Shown in pieces: positions 32,060 to 42,705 of a stretch of 64,000 nt of DNA. The stretch is taken from positions 62,001 to 126,000 of the forward strand of contig NZ_SPQO01000011.1 in NCBI RefSeq assembly GCF_004570325.1, written 5' to 3'. The stretch comes from Mycobacterium sp. PS03-16. GTDB taxonomy: Bacteria > Actinomycetota > Actinomycetes > Mycobacteriales > Mycobacteriaceae. The position numbers and the translations under genes were made by a program. How positions within the stretch are numbered: position 1 is the first letter of the stretch; every line of letters begins with the position of its first letter. The notes below the pieces were generated by a model that did no database searches, had not been told where the DNA came from, and saw nothing but the letters and a program-made list of their open reading frames with translations.

Positions 32060-32146
32060 TCAGCGGGTCAGGAGCCAGGTGACGATCACCAGCAGCACCA
32101 GCACCACCAGGATCAGCGTCACCCGCGAGCGCGGCATACCGGTCAC
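32060..32146 (-). CDS. Very small membrane peptide (28 aa)
   Basis: A GTG at 32146 overlaps the stop of the preceding small gene (GTGA) and opens a 28-codon ORF: a basic start (MPRSR), then one continuous hydrophobic helix (VTLILVVLVLLVIVTW) and LLTR. It would be a single-pass peptide with the N terminus inside. Translational coupling to the upstream membrane protein supports it as a real gene. An ATG at 32137 would give 25 residues. The function is unknown. The sulfur operon leader promoter begins only about 32 nt downstream. Confidence 0.55.
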   Translation of the reverse strand: MTGMPRSRVTLILVVLVLLVIVTWLLTR

Positions 32147-32334
32147 GGCCGGTCCTGCTCGTGGCGCACCCGGCGCAGGACCTTGACGCTCTGCCCGAGG
32201 CCACCGTCGAGCACCACCGCCGCCGCGTAGGCCAGCAGCAACACCACCGGCATCACGACGGCGGTCTGGGCCAGGAAGCCGAGGCCGGTCAGCCACAACT
32301 CGACGCCGTCCCACCAACTCAGAAATGCCTCCAC
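32143..32334 (-). CDS. Small conserved membrane protein (Rv2401A-like)
   Basis: Protein of 63 residues with an amphipathic N terminus (MEAFLSWWDGVELWLTGLG), one long hydrophobic segment (AVVMPVVLLLAYAAAVV) and a basic cytoplasmic tail (KVLRRVRHEQDRP). It sits at the place of M. tuberculosis Rv2401A between subI and the trehalase gene. The function is unknown. The start ATG at 32334 is 32 nt from the divergent flavoprotein gene. Confidence 0.72.
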   Translation of the reverse strand: MEAFLSWWDGVELWLTGLGFLAQTAVVMPVVLLLAYAAAVVLDGGLGQSVKVLRRVRHEQDRP

Positions 32335-32366
32335 CGCGCCAGCCTATGCGATGCGATGATGGGGCG

Positions 32367-33623
32367 ATGCCGGCCGTGGTGGAGCAGACGGGGTGCATCG
32401 TGGCGGGCGGCGGCCCGGCCGGAATCATGCTGGGCCTGCTGCTCGCCCGCGCCGGTGTCGCCGTCACCGTCCTGGAGAAGCACGCCGACTTCCTGCGCGA
32501 CTTCCGCGGTGACACCGTCCACGCCAGCACCCTGCGCATGCTCGACGAACTCGGGCTCGGCGACGCGTTCGGCCGGGTGCCGCACCGCGTGATCGAATCG
32601 ATCAACGCCACGGTGCAGGACACCCCGGTCAGCGTCGACCTGCGCCGAATTCCCGGTCCGCACAAACACATCGCGCTGGTGCCGCAGTGGGATTTCCTCG
32701 AGCTGCTGGCCACCGCCGCGGCGGCCGAACCGACCTTCACGCTGCTGCGCAGCAGCGAGGTGCTCACTGCGCTGCGTGACGGCCACCGCGTCACCGGGGT
32801 GAGCTACCGCGACGCCGCGGGCGAACGGCGCGACCTGCACGCCCGGCTGACCGTGGCGTGCGACGGGCGCGGGTCCACGCTGCGGGCGGCGATGGGCATG
32901 GTGCCGCGCACCTTCGGCGCACCGATGGACGTGTGGTGGTTCCGGTTGCCGCGCGACGAGAACGACCCGCAGGGCCTGGCCGGCGTCTTCGGGACCGGGC
33001 ACGCCGCGGTCGCGATCGACCGGGGCGACTACTTCCAGATGGCCTACATCATCCCCAAGGGCAGCGATGCGGCGCTGCGCGCCCAGGGCATCGACCGGCT
33101 GCGGCGCGGCGTCGTGGCGCTGCTGCCGTTCGTGGCCGACCGCATCGGGCTGCTGACGTCGTTCGACGACGTCCGGCTGCTCGACGTGCAGGTCAACCGG
33201 CTGCGCCGCTGGTACGCCGACGGGCTGCTGTGCATCGGCGACGCCGCGCACGCGATGTCCCCGGTCGGGGGGGTCGGCATCAACCTCGCCATCGCCGACG
33301 CGGTCGCCGCGGCCACCCTGCTCGCCGGACCCCTGCGCACCGGCCGGGTGTCCACACGGGACCTCGCCAAGGTCCAGGCCCGCCGCTGGCTGCCGACGGC
33401 GCTGGTGCAGAGCGCCCAGCGGGTGGTGCAGTCACGGATCATCGCCACCGCCGTCGGCGCGGACGGACCCGCGCAGGCCCCACGCGGGGTGCGGGTGGTC
33501 AACCGCGTCCCCGCACTGCGCACCCTGCTCGGCGCGGGGGTCGCCATCGGGCCGTTCCCGCAGCGCATTCCCGCATTCGCCCGGCGATCACCCAGCAACG
33601 CGCCGACACGGCCGCACGAGTAG
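32367..33623 (+). CDS. FAD-dependent monooxygenase (PheA/TetX-type)
   Basis: Flavoprotein of 418 residues of the class A aromatic hydroxylase fold. The N-terminal dinucleotide motif is VAGGGPAGIMLGLLLARAG near 10-28, the DG motif is VACDGRGSTLRAAMG near 170, and the GD motif binding the FAD ribityl chain is LLCIGDAAHAMSPVGGVGINLAIADA near 285. FRGDTVHASTLRMLDELGL is typical of the group. The substrate is unknown; homologues act on aromatic and polyketide substrates. The ATG at 32367 is preferred over the upstream in-frame start at 32325, which lies inside the divergent gene. It is not present at this place in M. tuberculosis as far as recalled. Confidence 0.88.
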   Translation: MPAVVEQTGCIVAGGGPAGIMLGLLLARAGVAVTVLEKHADFLRDFRGDTVHASTLRMLDELGLGDAFGRVPHRVIESINATVQDTPVSVDLRRIPGPHKHIALVPQWDFLELLATAAAAEPTFTLLRSSEVLTALRDGHRVTGVSYRDAAGERRDLHARLTVACDGRGSTLRAAMGMVPRTFGAPMDVWWFRLPRDENDPQGLAGVFGTGHAAVAIDRGDYFQMAYIIPKGSDAALRAQGIDRLRRGVVALLPFVADRIGLLTSFDDVRLLDVQVNRLRRWYADGLLCIGDAAHAMSPVGGVGINLAIADAVAAATLLAGPLRTGRVSTRDLAKVQARRWLPTALVQSAQRVVQSRIIATAVGADGPAQAPRGVRVVNRVPALRTLLGAGVAIGPFPQRIPAFARRSPSNAPTRPHE

Positions 33624-33656
33624 ACGCCGGGCAGGTCGGCAGTCGATGATGTCGGC

Positions 33657-35681
33657 ATGGTTCTGCAACACACCGAGCCCGCCGACGGAGCCGCGCCGCC
33701 GGCTGCGGTGAATCACCTGCTGCCCGATACGCCGCTGACGGTGACCGCGCCGGTGCCGTACTCGGCGACCGGTGGGCTGCGGAACCCGTTCCCGCCGATC
33801 GCCGATTACGGTTTCCTGTCCGACTGTGAGAACACCTGCCTGATCTCCTCGTCGGGTTCGGTGGAGTGGATGTGCGTGCCGCGCCCCGACTCCCCCAGCG
33901 TGTTCGGCGCGATCCTGGACCGCGGCGCCGGCCACTTCCGGCTGGGCCCGTACGGCGTCACCGTGCCCGCCGCACGGCGTTACCTGCCGGGCAGCCTGAT
34001 CCTCGAAACCACGTGGCAGACCCACACCGGCTGGCTGATCGTGCGCGACGCGCTGGTGATGGGTCCGTGGCATGACCTGGAGCGGCGGTCGCGCACCCAC
34101 CGCCGCACGCCGATGGACTGGGATGCCGAGCACATCCTGCTGCGCACGGTGCGCTGCGTCAGCGGCACCGTCGAGCTGGTGATGAACTGTGAGCCGTCGT
34201 TCGACTACCACCGGGTCAGCGCGGAGTGGGAGTACTCGGGCCCGGCCTACGGCGAGGCGATCGCCCGGGCCAACCGTGACCCCGACTCCCATCCCACCCT
34301 GCGGCTGACGACCAACCTGCGCATCGGCCTGGAAGGCCGCGAGGCCCGGGCCCGCACCCGGCTCAAGGAGGGCGACAACATCTTCGTTGCGCTGAGCTGG
34401 TCGAAACATCCGGCGCCGCAGAACTACGAACAGGCCGCCGACAAGATGTGGCAGACCAGCGAGGCGTGGCGTCAGTGGATCAACGTCGGCGACTTCCCCG
34501 ACCACCCGTGGCGGGCCTATCTGCAGCGCAGCGCGCTGACGCTGAAGGGCCTGACCTACTCCCCGACCGGGGCGCTGCTCGCCGCGAGCACCACGTCACT
34601 CCCGGAAACCCCTCAGGGTGAACGGAACTGGGATTACCGCTATGCCTGGGTGCGCGACTCGACCTTCGCCCTGTGGGGTCTGTACACGCTCGGGCTGGAC
34701 CGCGAGGCCGACGACTTCTTCGCGTTCATCGCCGACGTGTCCGGCGCCAACAACGGTGAGCGCCACCCGCTTCAGGTGATGTACGGCGTCGGCGGGGAGC
34801 GCAGCCTGGTCGAGGAGGAGCTGCGCCACCTGTCCGGGTACGACGGCGCGCGCCCGGTCCGCATCGGCAACGGCGCCTACAACCAGATGCAGCACGACAT
34901 CTGGGGCACCATGCTCGATTCGGTGTATCTGCACACCAAATCTCGTGAGCAGATCCCCGAGGCGCTGTGGCCGGTGCTCAAGAATCAGGTCGAAGAGGCG
35001 ATCAAGCACTGGCGCGAACCGGATCGCGGCATCTGGGAGGTGCGCGGCGAACCGCAGCACTTCACCTCCTCGAAGGTGATGTGCTGGGTGGCGCTCGACC
35101 GCGGCTCCAAACTCGCCGAGTTGGAGGGCGAGAAGAGCTACGCCCAGCAGTGGCGCGCGATCGCCGATGAGATCAAGGCCGACATCCTGGCCAACGGCGT
35201 CGACGACCGCGGCGTGTTCACCCAGCGGTACGGCGATGACGCCCTGGACGCCTCCCTGCTGCTGGTGCCGCTGGTGCGGTTCCTGCCGCCCGACGATCCT
35301 CGGGTGCGGGCGACCGTGCTCGCCATCGCCGACGAGCTCACCGAGGACGGTCTGGTGCTGCGCTACCGCGTCGAGGAGACCGACGACGGTTTGGCCGGCG
35401 AGGAGGGCACGTTCACGATCTGCTCGTTCTGGCTGGTGTCCGCACTCGTCGAGATCGGCGAGGTGGGCCGGGCCAAGCGGCTGTGTGAACGACTGCTGTC
35501 CTTCGCCAGCCCGCTGCACCTGTACGCCGAGGAGATCGAGCCGCGCACCGGCCGCCACCTCGGCAACTTCCCGCAGGCATTCACCCACCTGGCCCTGATC
35601 AACGCGGTCGTGCACGTCATCCGCGCCGAGGAGGAGGCCGACAGCTCCGGGGTGTTCGTCCCGGCCAACGCGCCGATGTAG
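33657..35681 (+). CDS. GH15 family trehalase (Rv2402-like)
   Basis: Glycoside hydrolase family 15 protein of 674 residues. The N-terminal beta-sandwich ([37 protein letters not shown]) is followed by the (alpha/alpha)6 barrel with [20 protein letters not shown] near 320 and [16 protein letters not shown] near 405, regions holding catalytic acids. The mycobacterial family (Rv2402 and its M. smegmatis counterpart) was shown to be an inverting trehalase, unlike the glucoamylases it resembles. It would hydrolyse trehalose to glucose in the cytoplasm, as no signal peptide is seen. It starts 33 nt after the flavoprotein gene. Confidence 0.9.
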   Translation: MVLQHTEPADGAAPPAAVNHLLPDTPLTVTAPVPYSATGGLRNPFPPIADYGFLSDCENTCLISSSGSVEWMCVPRPDSPSVFGAILDRGAGHFRLGPYGVTVPAARRYLPGSLILETTWQTHTGWLIVRDALVMGPWHDLERRSRTHRRTPMDWDAEHILLRTVRCVSGTVELVMNCEPSFDYHRVSAEWEYSGPAYGEAIARANRDPDSHPTLRLTTNLRIGLEGREARARTRLKEGDNIFVALSWSKHPAPQNYEQAADKMWQTSEAWRQWINVGDFPDHPWRAYLQRSALTLKGLTYSPTGALLAASTTSLPETPQGERNWDYRYAWVRDSTFALWGLYTLGLDREADDFFAFIADVSGANNGERHPLQVMYGVGGERSLVEEELRHLSGYDGARPVRIGNGAYNQMQHDIWGTMLDSVYLHTKSREQIPEALWPVLKNQVEEAIKHWREPDRGIWEVRGEPQHFTSSKVMCWVALDRGSKLAELEGEKSYAQQWRAIADEIKADILANGVDDRGVFTQRYGDDALDASLLLVPLVRFLPPDDPRVRATVLAIADELTEDGLVLRYRVEETDDGLAGEEGTFTICSFWLVSALVEIGEVGRAKRLCERLLSFASPLHLYAEEIEPRTGRHLGNFPQAFTHLALINAVVHVIRAEEEADSSGVFVPANAPM

Positions 35682-35740
35682 CAACCGTTCAGCCAATAGT
35701 CAGCATCAGCGTGTACTGATGTGTGGTCATCGCAGCAGCG

Positions 35741-35764
35741 GTTGCCGCACGATCGTGCTGCGAC
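35741..35764 (+). promoter_or_regulatory. Hairpin in the leader of the ANTAR gene
   Basis: The 24-nt segment contains the perfect palindrome GCACGATCGTGC (35747-35758), flanked by GTTGC/GCGAC arms that extend the stem past one mismatch. It ends 14 nt before the ATG, just ahead of the GAGGAGG ribosome site. It could be a structure bound by the RNA-binding ANTAR protein itself, but the usual paired-hexaloop target is not obvious. Confidence 0.5.
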
Positions 35765-35778
35765 CTTGAGGAGGCAGC

Positions 35779-36036
35779 ATGGACCACCGCAACACCGACG
35801 CATCGTCGCGCCGGGTCATCGACATCGCGATCGGCATTCTGGTGGGCCTGCGCGGCTGCACCGAACGCCAGGCGTTCGATGAGCTCGTCGCGGTGGTGAA
35901 GCAGACCGGGCTCGGTATCGGCGCGGTCGCGACCGGGCTGGTGGCGCTGGCCGGCGGGTCGTCGTCCGCCCAGGACGCCGAGGTCTTCACCGCGTGGGGC
36001 GAGCTGATCCGCGGTGCCCGGCGCGTTCCCGCCTGA
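35779..36036 (+). CDS. Single-domain ANTAR RNA-binding regulator
   Basis: Protein of 85 residues. Residues 10-55 match the ANTAR three-helix fold: RVIDIAIGILVGLRGCTERQAFDELVAVV and LGIGAVATGLV correspond to the family's ID.A.GILM...G....AF..L......N..L..VA..IV. ANTAR domains bind nascent RNA and prevent termination. Most mycobacterial ANTAR proteins carry a GAF or PAS sensor in front, but this one has only about 10 residues, so its signal input is unclear. The ATG at 35779 follows GAGGAGG. It stands alone between the trehalase gene and a convergent lipoprotein gene. Confidence 0.83.
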   Translation: MDHRNTDASSRRVIDIAIGILVGLRGCTERQAFDELVAVVKQTGLGIGAVATGLVALAGGSSSAQDAEVFTAWGELIRGARRVPA

Positions 36037-36054
36037 CCGCGGCGCCGGGGGCGC

Positions 36055-36759
36055 TCAGCGCTTCGCCGCGTTGACCGCCATCTCGGTCGCCATGGTCGCG
36101 GCCTCGTCGCGGATCGTGTAGCCGCACGCCCACGTTTCGGCGGTCAGGTTCGACACGACCGCCAGCGCGTGCTGGCAGGCCCAGCCCGCGGCGTCGCGCT
36201 GCACCGACATTTGAGTGAGCAGGGGGCCGTGGGCGATCACCGGCTCCATCTGCCAGACGAACGTACCCATCCCGTCGTCGACGGTGATGTCGCCGGCCGT
36301 GCACTCGTCCCACATCGCCTGCGAGAACTCGAAGAAGCCCCGAGCTTCGTCGGCCGACGGGTAGAGCACCGCGGTCTGCTCGACCCAGTGCGCGTTGTCG
36401 TCGTCGGGTTCTCGGGCCACCTGGTCGCGCATCGCCGTCCACCCGCTGTCGGCGTAGACCGGTTCCTCCGCGCCGTAGATCGCGCCGAGGCAGGCGGGAT
36501 CGGAGACGTCGCTGGAGTGGTCGGTCATCTCGGTCAGATCGCTGGTGATCGTCATCTGCGACGCGCCCATGATGTCGTTCAGTTCGCCGATCGACAGCAG
36601 CACATCGTCGAGTTGCGCCTCGCTCAGTGCCGGTGCGTCGGCGGGGATCCCGCTCGTCTGCCGCACCGCCCGCCCCGACACCGTGCTCACACATCCCGAC
36701 AGCAGCACCGCCACCGCCGCGAGGGCCAGCATCGACTTCACCGGCACATTGTGGCCCAC
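36055..36759 (-). CDS. lppR: PknH-sensor-like lipoprotein LppR
   Basis: Lipoprotein of about 234 residues. The signal peptide is VPVKSMLALAAVAVLLSGC with lipobox LLSGC. The rest is a PknH-like extracellular sensor domain with characteristic Cys residues (DPACLGAIYG, MWDECTAG, WACQHAL, TWACGYTIRD) likely forming two disulfides. It lies upstream of lepA on the same strand order as Rv2403c. The start may be the GTG at 36759 or, 12 nt later, the GTG at 36747. It is 2 nt after the next lipoprotein gene, with which it forms an operon. It is secreted and membrane-anchored; the ligand is unknown. Confidence 0.82.
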   Translation of the reverse strand: MGHNVPVKSMLALAAVAVLLSGCVSTVSGRAVRQTSGIPADAPALSEAQLDDVLLSIGELNDIMGASQMTITSDLTEMTDHSSDVSDPACLGAIYGAEEPVYADSGWTAMRDQVAREPDDDNAHWVEQTAVLYPSADEARGFFEFSQAMWDECTAGDITVDDGMGTFVWQMEPVIAHGPLLTQMSVQRDAAGWACQHALAVVSNLTAETWACGYTIRDEAATMATEMAVNAAKR

Positions 36760-36761
36760 GG

Positions 36762-37499
36762 TCAGCCCGTCAGCTTGGCGAGCATGACGCCGGCGACGTC
36801 GAACGCGTCGCGGGCACCCGCCCCTTTGGCGCCGGCCACGTCGGTGATCTCCACGTCGACGATGCTGTCGGCGGCCACGCCGAGCGCCCGCTGGATCGTC
36901 AGGCCGCCCGCACCGTCACGTTCCGGGCCGATCGCGTGCACGACGACCGCCGACACCACCCGGGGATCGACCACCACATCGGAGATCCGACTCTGCTCGA
37001 CCGCGCCGGCGTGCTGCAGGACCAGCGTCCGCCCGTCGCACTGGCGCCACGTCTCGGCGGCGGCGGCGAAGAACGCCTGCGCGTCGGCCGGCGACGCCAG
37101 CTGCACCACCCCGAAGAATCCGCTGAGCACGGGGCCGTCCACCCCGCCGCCGGCCCATGACCGGCTGGCCACCGAACGCACCGGGCTCGCGCCGTAGACC
37201 GCCTGCTGCAGCCGGTAGGTCGCGCTCACGCATTCGACCGGCGTCGCCTGGGCGCGGTCGACGCCGCGCAGCAGCGTGTCCGCGCCGCCTTCCACGAGTT
37301 GACCCATCAACCCCGTCGGCGGGACGCCGAGTGCGGCGCTGAGCTCCTCGGCGGTGGGCAGCACGGTGTCGAGCTCGCGAGCGGGCGCCGGGGCGGCGGG
37401 CGCGGCCTTGTCGACCGCCACACCACTGACCGTGGCGCCGCAACCGGCCGCGGCCAGGCACGCGGCCGCCAGCACCGACGCCACCCGAGTCGACCGCAT
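36762..37499 (-). CDS. PknH-sensor-like lipoprotein, paralogue of LppR
   Basis: Lipoprotein of 245 residues: signal MRSTRVASVLAAACLAAAGC with lipobox AAGC, then a Pro/Ala-rich linker (KAAPAAPAPARELDTV) and a domain with LPTAEELSAALG, VECVSATYRLQQAVYG, SGFFGVVQLASPADAQAFF and WRQCDGRTLV. The order and spacing of these blocks resemble the LppR-type PknH extracellular domain encoded next to it, so the pair looks like a tandem duplication. M. tuberculosis is recalled to have only lppR here. The ATG at 37499 is used because it begins the signal peptide. It lies 44 nt downstream of lepA. Confidence 0.8.
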   Translation of the reverse strand: MRSTRVASVLAAACLAAAGCGATVSGVAVDKAAPAAPAPARELDTVLPTAEELSAALGVPPTGLMGQLVEGGADTLLRGVDRAQATPVECVSATYRLQQAVYGASPVRSVASRSWAGGGVDGPVLSGFFGVVQLASPADAQAFFAAAAETWRQCDGRTLVLQHAGAVEQSRISDVVVDPRVVSAVVVHAIGPERDGAGGLTIQRALGVAADSIVDVEITDVAGAKGAGARDAFDVAGVMLAKLTG

Positions 37500-37542
37500 G
37501 GTTTTCTCTAGCACGCCGACGGCGGGCGTGCGAGGCTTCGGC

Positions 37543-39426
<1,884 letters not shown>

Positions 39427-39514
39427 TGCGCGTGTGGTGCGCGCCCTCAAGGGTATCGAGCCGCAGGCGTCGCAGCACAATCGCGCCCGCCCAACCTCAC
39501 CTATGCTCGAAACC

Positions 39515-40141
39515 ATGCCTCCGCAGTGGAAATCCTTCCAGCGGTTCGCGGGGACCGTCACCAAGAACTTCGTGCTCAACGAAGCACCGAAGCTGATCCG
39601 CCAGCTGCAGCAGTCGGAGAACCGGCCGCGCACCGTGCAGCAGGGCATCCAGCAGGGCCTCAAGATGGGCCTCGGCGCCGGGCTCAGCGCCCTGGCCGGC
39701 GCCGCCGGCCCCGCCGCGCCCGAGATCACCGCCGGCCGGCCGGTCACGCGCAACAGCGTCCCCACCGCGCACCGCGCCCGCAAGCTGGTGTACGCCCCCG
39801 ATCTCGACGGCCGCGCCGATCCCGGGGAGGTCGTGTGGACGTGGGTGGTCTACGAGGACGACCCGACCCGCGGTAAGGACCGGCCGGTGCTGGTGGTCGG
39901 CCGGGACCGCCGCACACTGCTCGGCCTCATGCTGTCGAGCCAGGACCACCACCACGACGACCCGGACTGGGTCGCGATCGGCACCGGCGCCTGGGATTAC
40001 GAGGGTCGCGCCAGCTGGGTGCGCCTCGACCGGGTGCTCGACGTTCCCGAGGAGGGCATCCGCCGCGAGGGCGCGATCCTCGACCGCGACCGCTTCGAGC
40101 TCGTCGCCGCGCGCCTGCGCGCCGAGTACTCCTGGAGCTAG
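39515..40141 (+). CDS. PemK-like (MazF-fold) conserved protein, Rv2405-like
   Basis: Protein of 208 residues. After about 90 residues rich in Gly/Ala ([20 protein letters not shown]), the C-terminal part has the PemK/MazF-type beta barrel: [39 protein letters not shown]. The W-V-R-L-D-R block follows ([11 protein letters not shown]). In type II toxins this fold cleaves mRNA, but no partner antitoxin gene is adjacent, so a toxin role is not supported. The ATG at 39515 has TATGCT at 39502-39507, 7 nt upstream, suggesting a leaderless transcript. It is divergent from lepA, as in M. tuberculosis. Confidence 0.78.
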   Translation: MPPQWKSFQRFAGTVTKNFVLNEAPKLIRQLQQSENRPRTVQQGIQQGLKMGLGAGLSALAGAAGPAAPEITAGRPVTRNSVPTAHRARKLVYAPDLDGRADPGEVVWTWVVYEDDPTRGKDRPVLVVGRDRRTLLGLMLSSQDHHHDDPDWVAIGTGAWDYEGRASWVRLDRVLDVPEEGIRREGAILDRDRFELVAARLRAEYSWS

Positions 40142-40184
40142 CCGGCCCCGGTTTGTCCCGGATGTGACCTGGCAACACGTCAGT

Positions 40185-40604
40185 ATGGACGCGCGTTGGG
40201 TCGCCGTCATCATGGTCGCCACGGTCCTGACCGGCTGCGGCGCAGACGGCGAACGGCCGGGGGCGGTCGAGCGGCGGGCGCGGATCACCGTCGGAGACCA
40301 CACCGTCACGACCACCTCGTTTCACTGCACGCAGTCGGGATGGTCATGGCTGTTCGACGCCGGCGACGGCGGCGGCACCGTCGATGCGGCGCTCCGGCCC
40401 ACCGAGGACGGCGCCGAGGCGCAGTGGGTCAAGGTTCGCGACCTCGGCGGCTTCACCGGCAGCTACTGGACGGGCGGCGTCGGCGATGCCACCGCCTCGG
40501 TCGACGGCACCACCTTCACCGTCGCCGGGACGCTTTACGGCGCCGCGTCGCCCGAGCAGAACGTCCCGAGCTCCGAGCGGTTCGAGCTCGTGGCGGAGTG
40601 CTGA
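40185..40604 (+). CDS. LpqH-like (19 kDa family) lipoprotein
   Basis: Lipoprotein of 139 residues with signal MDARWVAVIMVATVLTGC (lipobox LTGC near residue 18). The mature part includes RARITVGDHTVTTTSFHCTQ with one Cys, and a C-terminal Cys (ELVAEC) that could pair with it, plus DGTTFTVAGTLYG. These features match the mycobacterial LpqH/LppE group of surface lipoproteins, whose role is unclear; some stimulate TLR2. The ATG at 40185 begins the signal peptide. It lies 44 nt after the PemK-like gene on the same strand. Confidence 0.78.
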   Translation: MDARWVAVIMVATVLTGCGADGERPGAVERRARITVGDHTVTTTSFHCTQSGWSWLFDAGDGGGTVDAALRPTEDGAEAQWVKVRDLGGFTGSYWTGGVGDATASVDGTTFTVAGTLYGAASPEQNVPSSERFELVAEC

Positions 40605-40682
40605 CTCACCGTGGCTGCCGCCACCCCAGTCTCACCGTGGCTGCCGCCACCCCAGCCTCATCGTGGCTGCCGCCACATCGGC
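40605..40682. repeat. Three tandem copies of a 26-bp unit
   Basis: CTCACCGTGGCTGCCGCCAC plus CCCAGT is repeated at 40605-40630, 40631-40656 and 40657-40682 with few changes. The third copy contains the stop codon and last codons (WRQPR) of the convergent acetyltransferase gene, so the extra copies look like duplications of that gene end. Copy number may vary between strains. Confidence 0.85.
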
Positions 40683-41263
40683 CACATCGAGGGGCCGCCG
40701 TCCGGCAGCCGGATCTCCCCGGTGACCTCGAAACCGAACCGCTGGTAGTACGGGATGTTGTCCGGATTGCTGGACTCCAGGTAGGCCGGCGCATACTCCG
40801 CATCCACGCGGTCGAGCCGCGAGCGCATCAGCGTGTGCCCGAATCCGCCACCGCGCACGGTCGGGTCACTACCGATGACCGCGAGGTACCAGTGCGGCTC
40901 CTCGGGGTGATGCTCCTTCATGAGTTCGGTCAGCTGCTGACCGCGGGCCGACCGGCCGCCCATCGCGAGGATGAAGCTCGGCAGCATCAGCAGTTCCTCG
41001 CGCCGGCTGTGCTTCCAGCGACCGGGGGCATCCCACAGCGCGGCCGCGCCGGTCTGCCCGTCGCGACCGGCGACCTCCGCACCGCCGCCGGCCAGGAAGT
41101 GGTGGCGGATCATCGCCGCGAACATCCGCGGCAGCGCCTTGGCGCGGCGGGCCTCGTCGGGCACCATCCAGGCCATCACCGGGTCGTGCTGGAAGGCGCG
41201 GCCCAGCGTGCGGGCCATCGCGCGGACATCGGAACGCCGGGCCGGGGTGACGTCGATCGCCAT
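40658..41263 (-). CDS. GNAT family N-acetyltransferase
   Basis: Acetyltransferase of 201 residues. N terminus: DVTPARRSDVRAMARTLGRAFQHDP. The acetyl-CoA binding motif A is WYLAVIGSDPTVRGGGFGHTLMR (Q/R-x-x-G-x-G/A as RGGGFG) near 135-155. The C-terminal part AYLESSNPDNIPYYQRFGFEVTGEI is the usual motif B. The substrate is unknown. The ATG at 41263 is chosen as the start of family similarity. Its last codons lie within the third copy of a 26-bp tandem repeat. Confidence 0.86.
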   Translation of the reverse strand: MAIDVTPARRSDVRAMARTLGRAFQHDPVMAWMVPDEARRAKALPRMFAAMIRHHFLAGGGAEVAGRDGQTGAAALWDAPGRWKHSRREELLMLPSFILAMGGRSARGQQLTELMKEHHPEEPHWYLAVIGSDPTVRGGGFGHTLMRSRLDRVDAEYAPAYLESSNPDNIPYYQRFGFEVTGEIRLPDGGPSMWPMWRQPR

Positions 41264-41291
41264 GCGCGCCACCCTAACGCCGCAGCCGGGC

Positions 41292-41720
41292 TCAACCGCG
41301 GGTGATGTAGGCCTGCAACTGCTCCTGCTCGGTCTGCAGCTGATCCATCCGCGTCTTGACGACATCACCGATGCTGACGATGCCGGCGAGCCGGCCGCCG
41401 TCGAGCACCGGCACATGACGAACGCGGTTGGTGGTCATCACCGCCGACAGATCGTCGACGGGATCCTCGGGGGTGCACGTCACCACGACACTGGTCATGA
41501 TCTCCGATACCGGCCGGCGCAACAGCTCGGCGCCGCGCTCGTGCAATCGGCGGACGACGTCGCGTTCGGACACCATGCCGACCATGCCGTCGGGTCCGAC
41601 CACCACCATGGCGCCGATGTTGTGAACGGCCAGCTCGGCCAGCAGTGCGGTGACCGTCGTCGTCTCGGTGATCGTGGCCACCGCCGACCCCTTGCTGCGC
41701 AGTACGTCCGCGATCCGCAT
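41292..41720 (-). CDS. Tandem CBS-domain protein (Rv2406c-like)
   Basis: Protein of 142 residues made of two CBS repeats: MRIADVLRSKGSAVATITETTTV with MVGMVSERDVVRRLHERG, and VSEIMTSVVVTCTPEDPVDDLSAVMTTNRVRHVPVLDGG with GIVSIGDVVK. Such proteins bind adenosyl ligands and act as energy or redox sensors. The ATG at 41720 gives the same length as recalled for Rv2406c; an upstream in-frame start at 41750 adds 10 unconserved residues. Confidence 0.88.
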   Translation of the reverse strand: MRIADVLRSKGSAVATITETTTVTALLAELAVHNIGAMVVVGPDGMVGMVSERDVVRRLHERGAELLRRPVSEIMTSVVVTCTPEDPVDDLSAVMTTNRVRHVPVLDGGRLAGIVSIGDVVKTRMDQLQTEQEQLQAYITRG

Positions 41721-41847
41721 CGCCGCCTCCGCCCCTGTGATCCCGCTCACTCCAGGCTAGGTGGTGTCCGGCGCCGACGGAACAGATTCACCGTCGATTC
41801 ACCGCATACGCCCGCGGCCGCTCACGCCGGAGAGTGACGATAGGCCC

Positions 41848-42705
41848 ATGATCGAGGTGACACTGCTCGGCACCGGCAGCCCGATACCCGACCCCCGCCG
41901 CGCCGGCCCGTCGACACTGGTCCGCGCCGGCGGTCACACCGTGCTGATCGACTGCGGACGGGGGGTGCAACAACGGATGGCCGCCACCGGCGCCGCCGCC
42001 AACGGGATCTCGGCGCTGCTGCTGACACACCTGCACAGCGACCACATCGCCGACCTCGGCGACCTGCTGATCACCCGGTGGGTGACCACGTTCACCGAAC
42101 AGGTACCGCTGCCGATCATCGGCCCGCCCGGCACCGCCGACGTCGTCGAGGCGACGCTGACGGCGTTCGGCCACGACATCGGCTACCGCATCGCCCACCA
42201 CGCCGACCTGACCGCACCGCCGCAGGTCGACGTGCACGAGGTCACCGACGGCGTCGTGTGGGACCGCGACGACGTCCGGATCACCGCGACGCCCACCGAC
42301 CACCGTCCCGTCGCGCCGACCGTCGGGTTCCGCATCGACCACGCCGGCGCCTCAGTGGTGCTGGCCGGCGATACCGTGCCGTGCGACACCCTCGACGCGC
42401 TCGCGGCGGGCGCGGGTGCGCTGGTGCACACCGTGATTCGCCACGATCTGATCGAAGCGCTGCCGCAGCAGCGGATCCGCGACATCTGCGACTACCACTC
42501 GTCGGTCGAGCAGGCCGCCGCCACCGCCGAACGCGCCGGCGTCGGGATCCTGATCCTCACCCACTACGTGCCCGCGATCGCCCCGGGCCAGGAGGAGGAG
42601 TGGCGGGCGCTGGCGGCCTCGGTGTTCGGCCGCCAGATCGAACTCGGCGACGATCTGCACCGCGTCGAGGTGCACCCGGGGGTGTGCGTCAAGCCAGGCG
42701 CGTGA
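41848..42705 (+). CDS. RNase Z-like metallo-beta-lactamase fold hydrolase
   Basis: Protein of 285 residues of the RNase Z (ElaC)/MBL fold. The zinc site motif is [15 protein letters not shown] near 55-65. [21 protein letters not shown] is the typical N terminus, and [12 protein letters not shown] near 170 and ILTHYVPAI near 235 supply further ligands. It may process tRNA 3' ends, but the exosite arm of true RNase Z is not evident, so the substrate is uncertain. Position corresponds to Rv2407. It overlaps the convergent transglutaminase gene by 17 nt. Confidence 0.85.
   Translation: MIEVTLLGTGSPIPDPRRAGPSTLVRAGGHTVLIDCGRGVQQRMAATGAAANGISALLLTHLHSDHIADLGDLLITRWVTTFTEQVPLPIIGPPGTADVVEATLTAFGHDIGYRIAHHADLTAPPQVDVHEVTDGVVWDRDDVRITATPTDHRPVAPTVGFRIDHAGASVVLAGDTVPCDTLDALAAGAGALVHTVIRHDLIEALPQQRIRDICDYHSSVEQAAATAERAGVGILILTHYVPAIAPGQEEEWRALAASVFGRQIELGDDLHRVEVHPGVCVKPGA

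Noticed and set aside
35681-35745. GCAACCG (35681-35687) and CGGTTGC (35739-35745) as a terminator stem after the trehalase gene
   Set aside because: The arms are only 7 bp and are separated by 51 nt, with the ANTAR promoter region between; pairing is weak evidence.
39515-40141. PemK-like gene as a toxin of a toxin-antitoxin pair
   Set aside because: No small antitoxin-like gene is adjacent, the protein is longer than MazF toxins, and the gene is conserved beside lepA; a housekeeping role is as likely.
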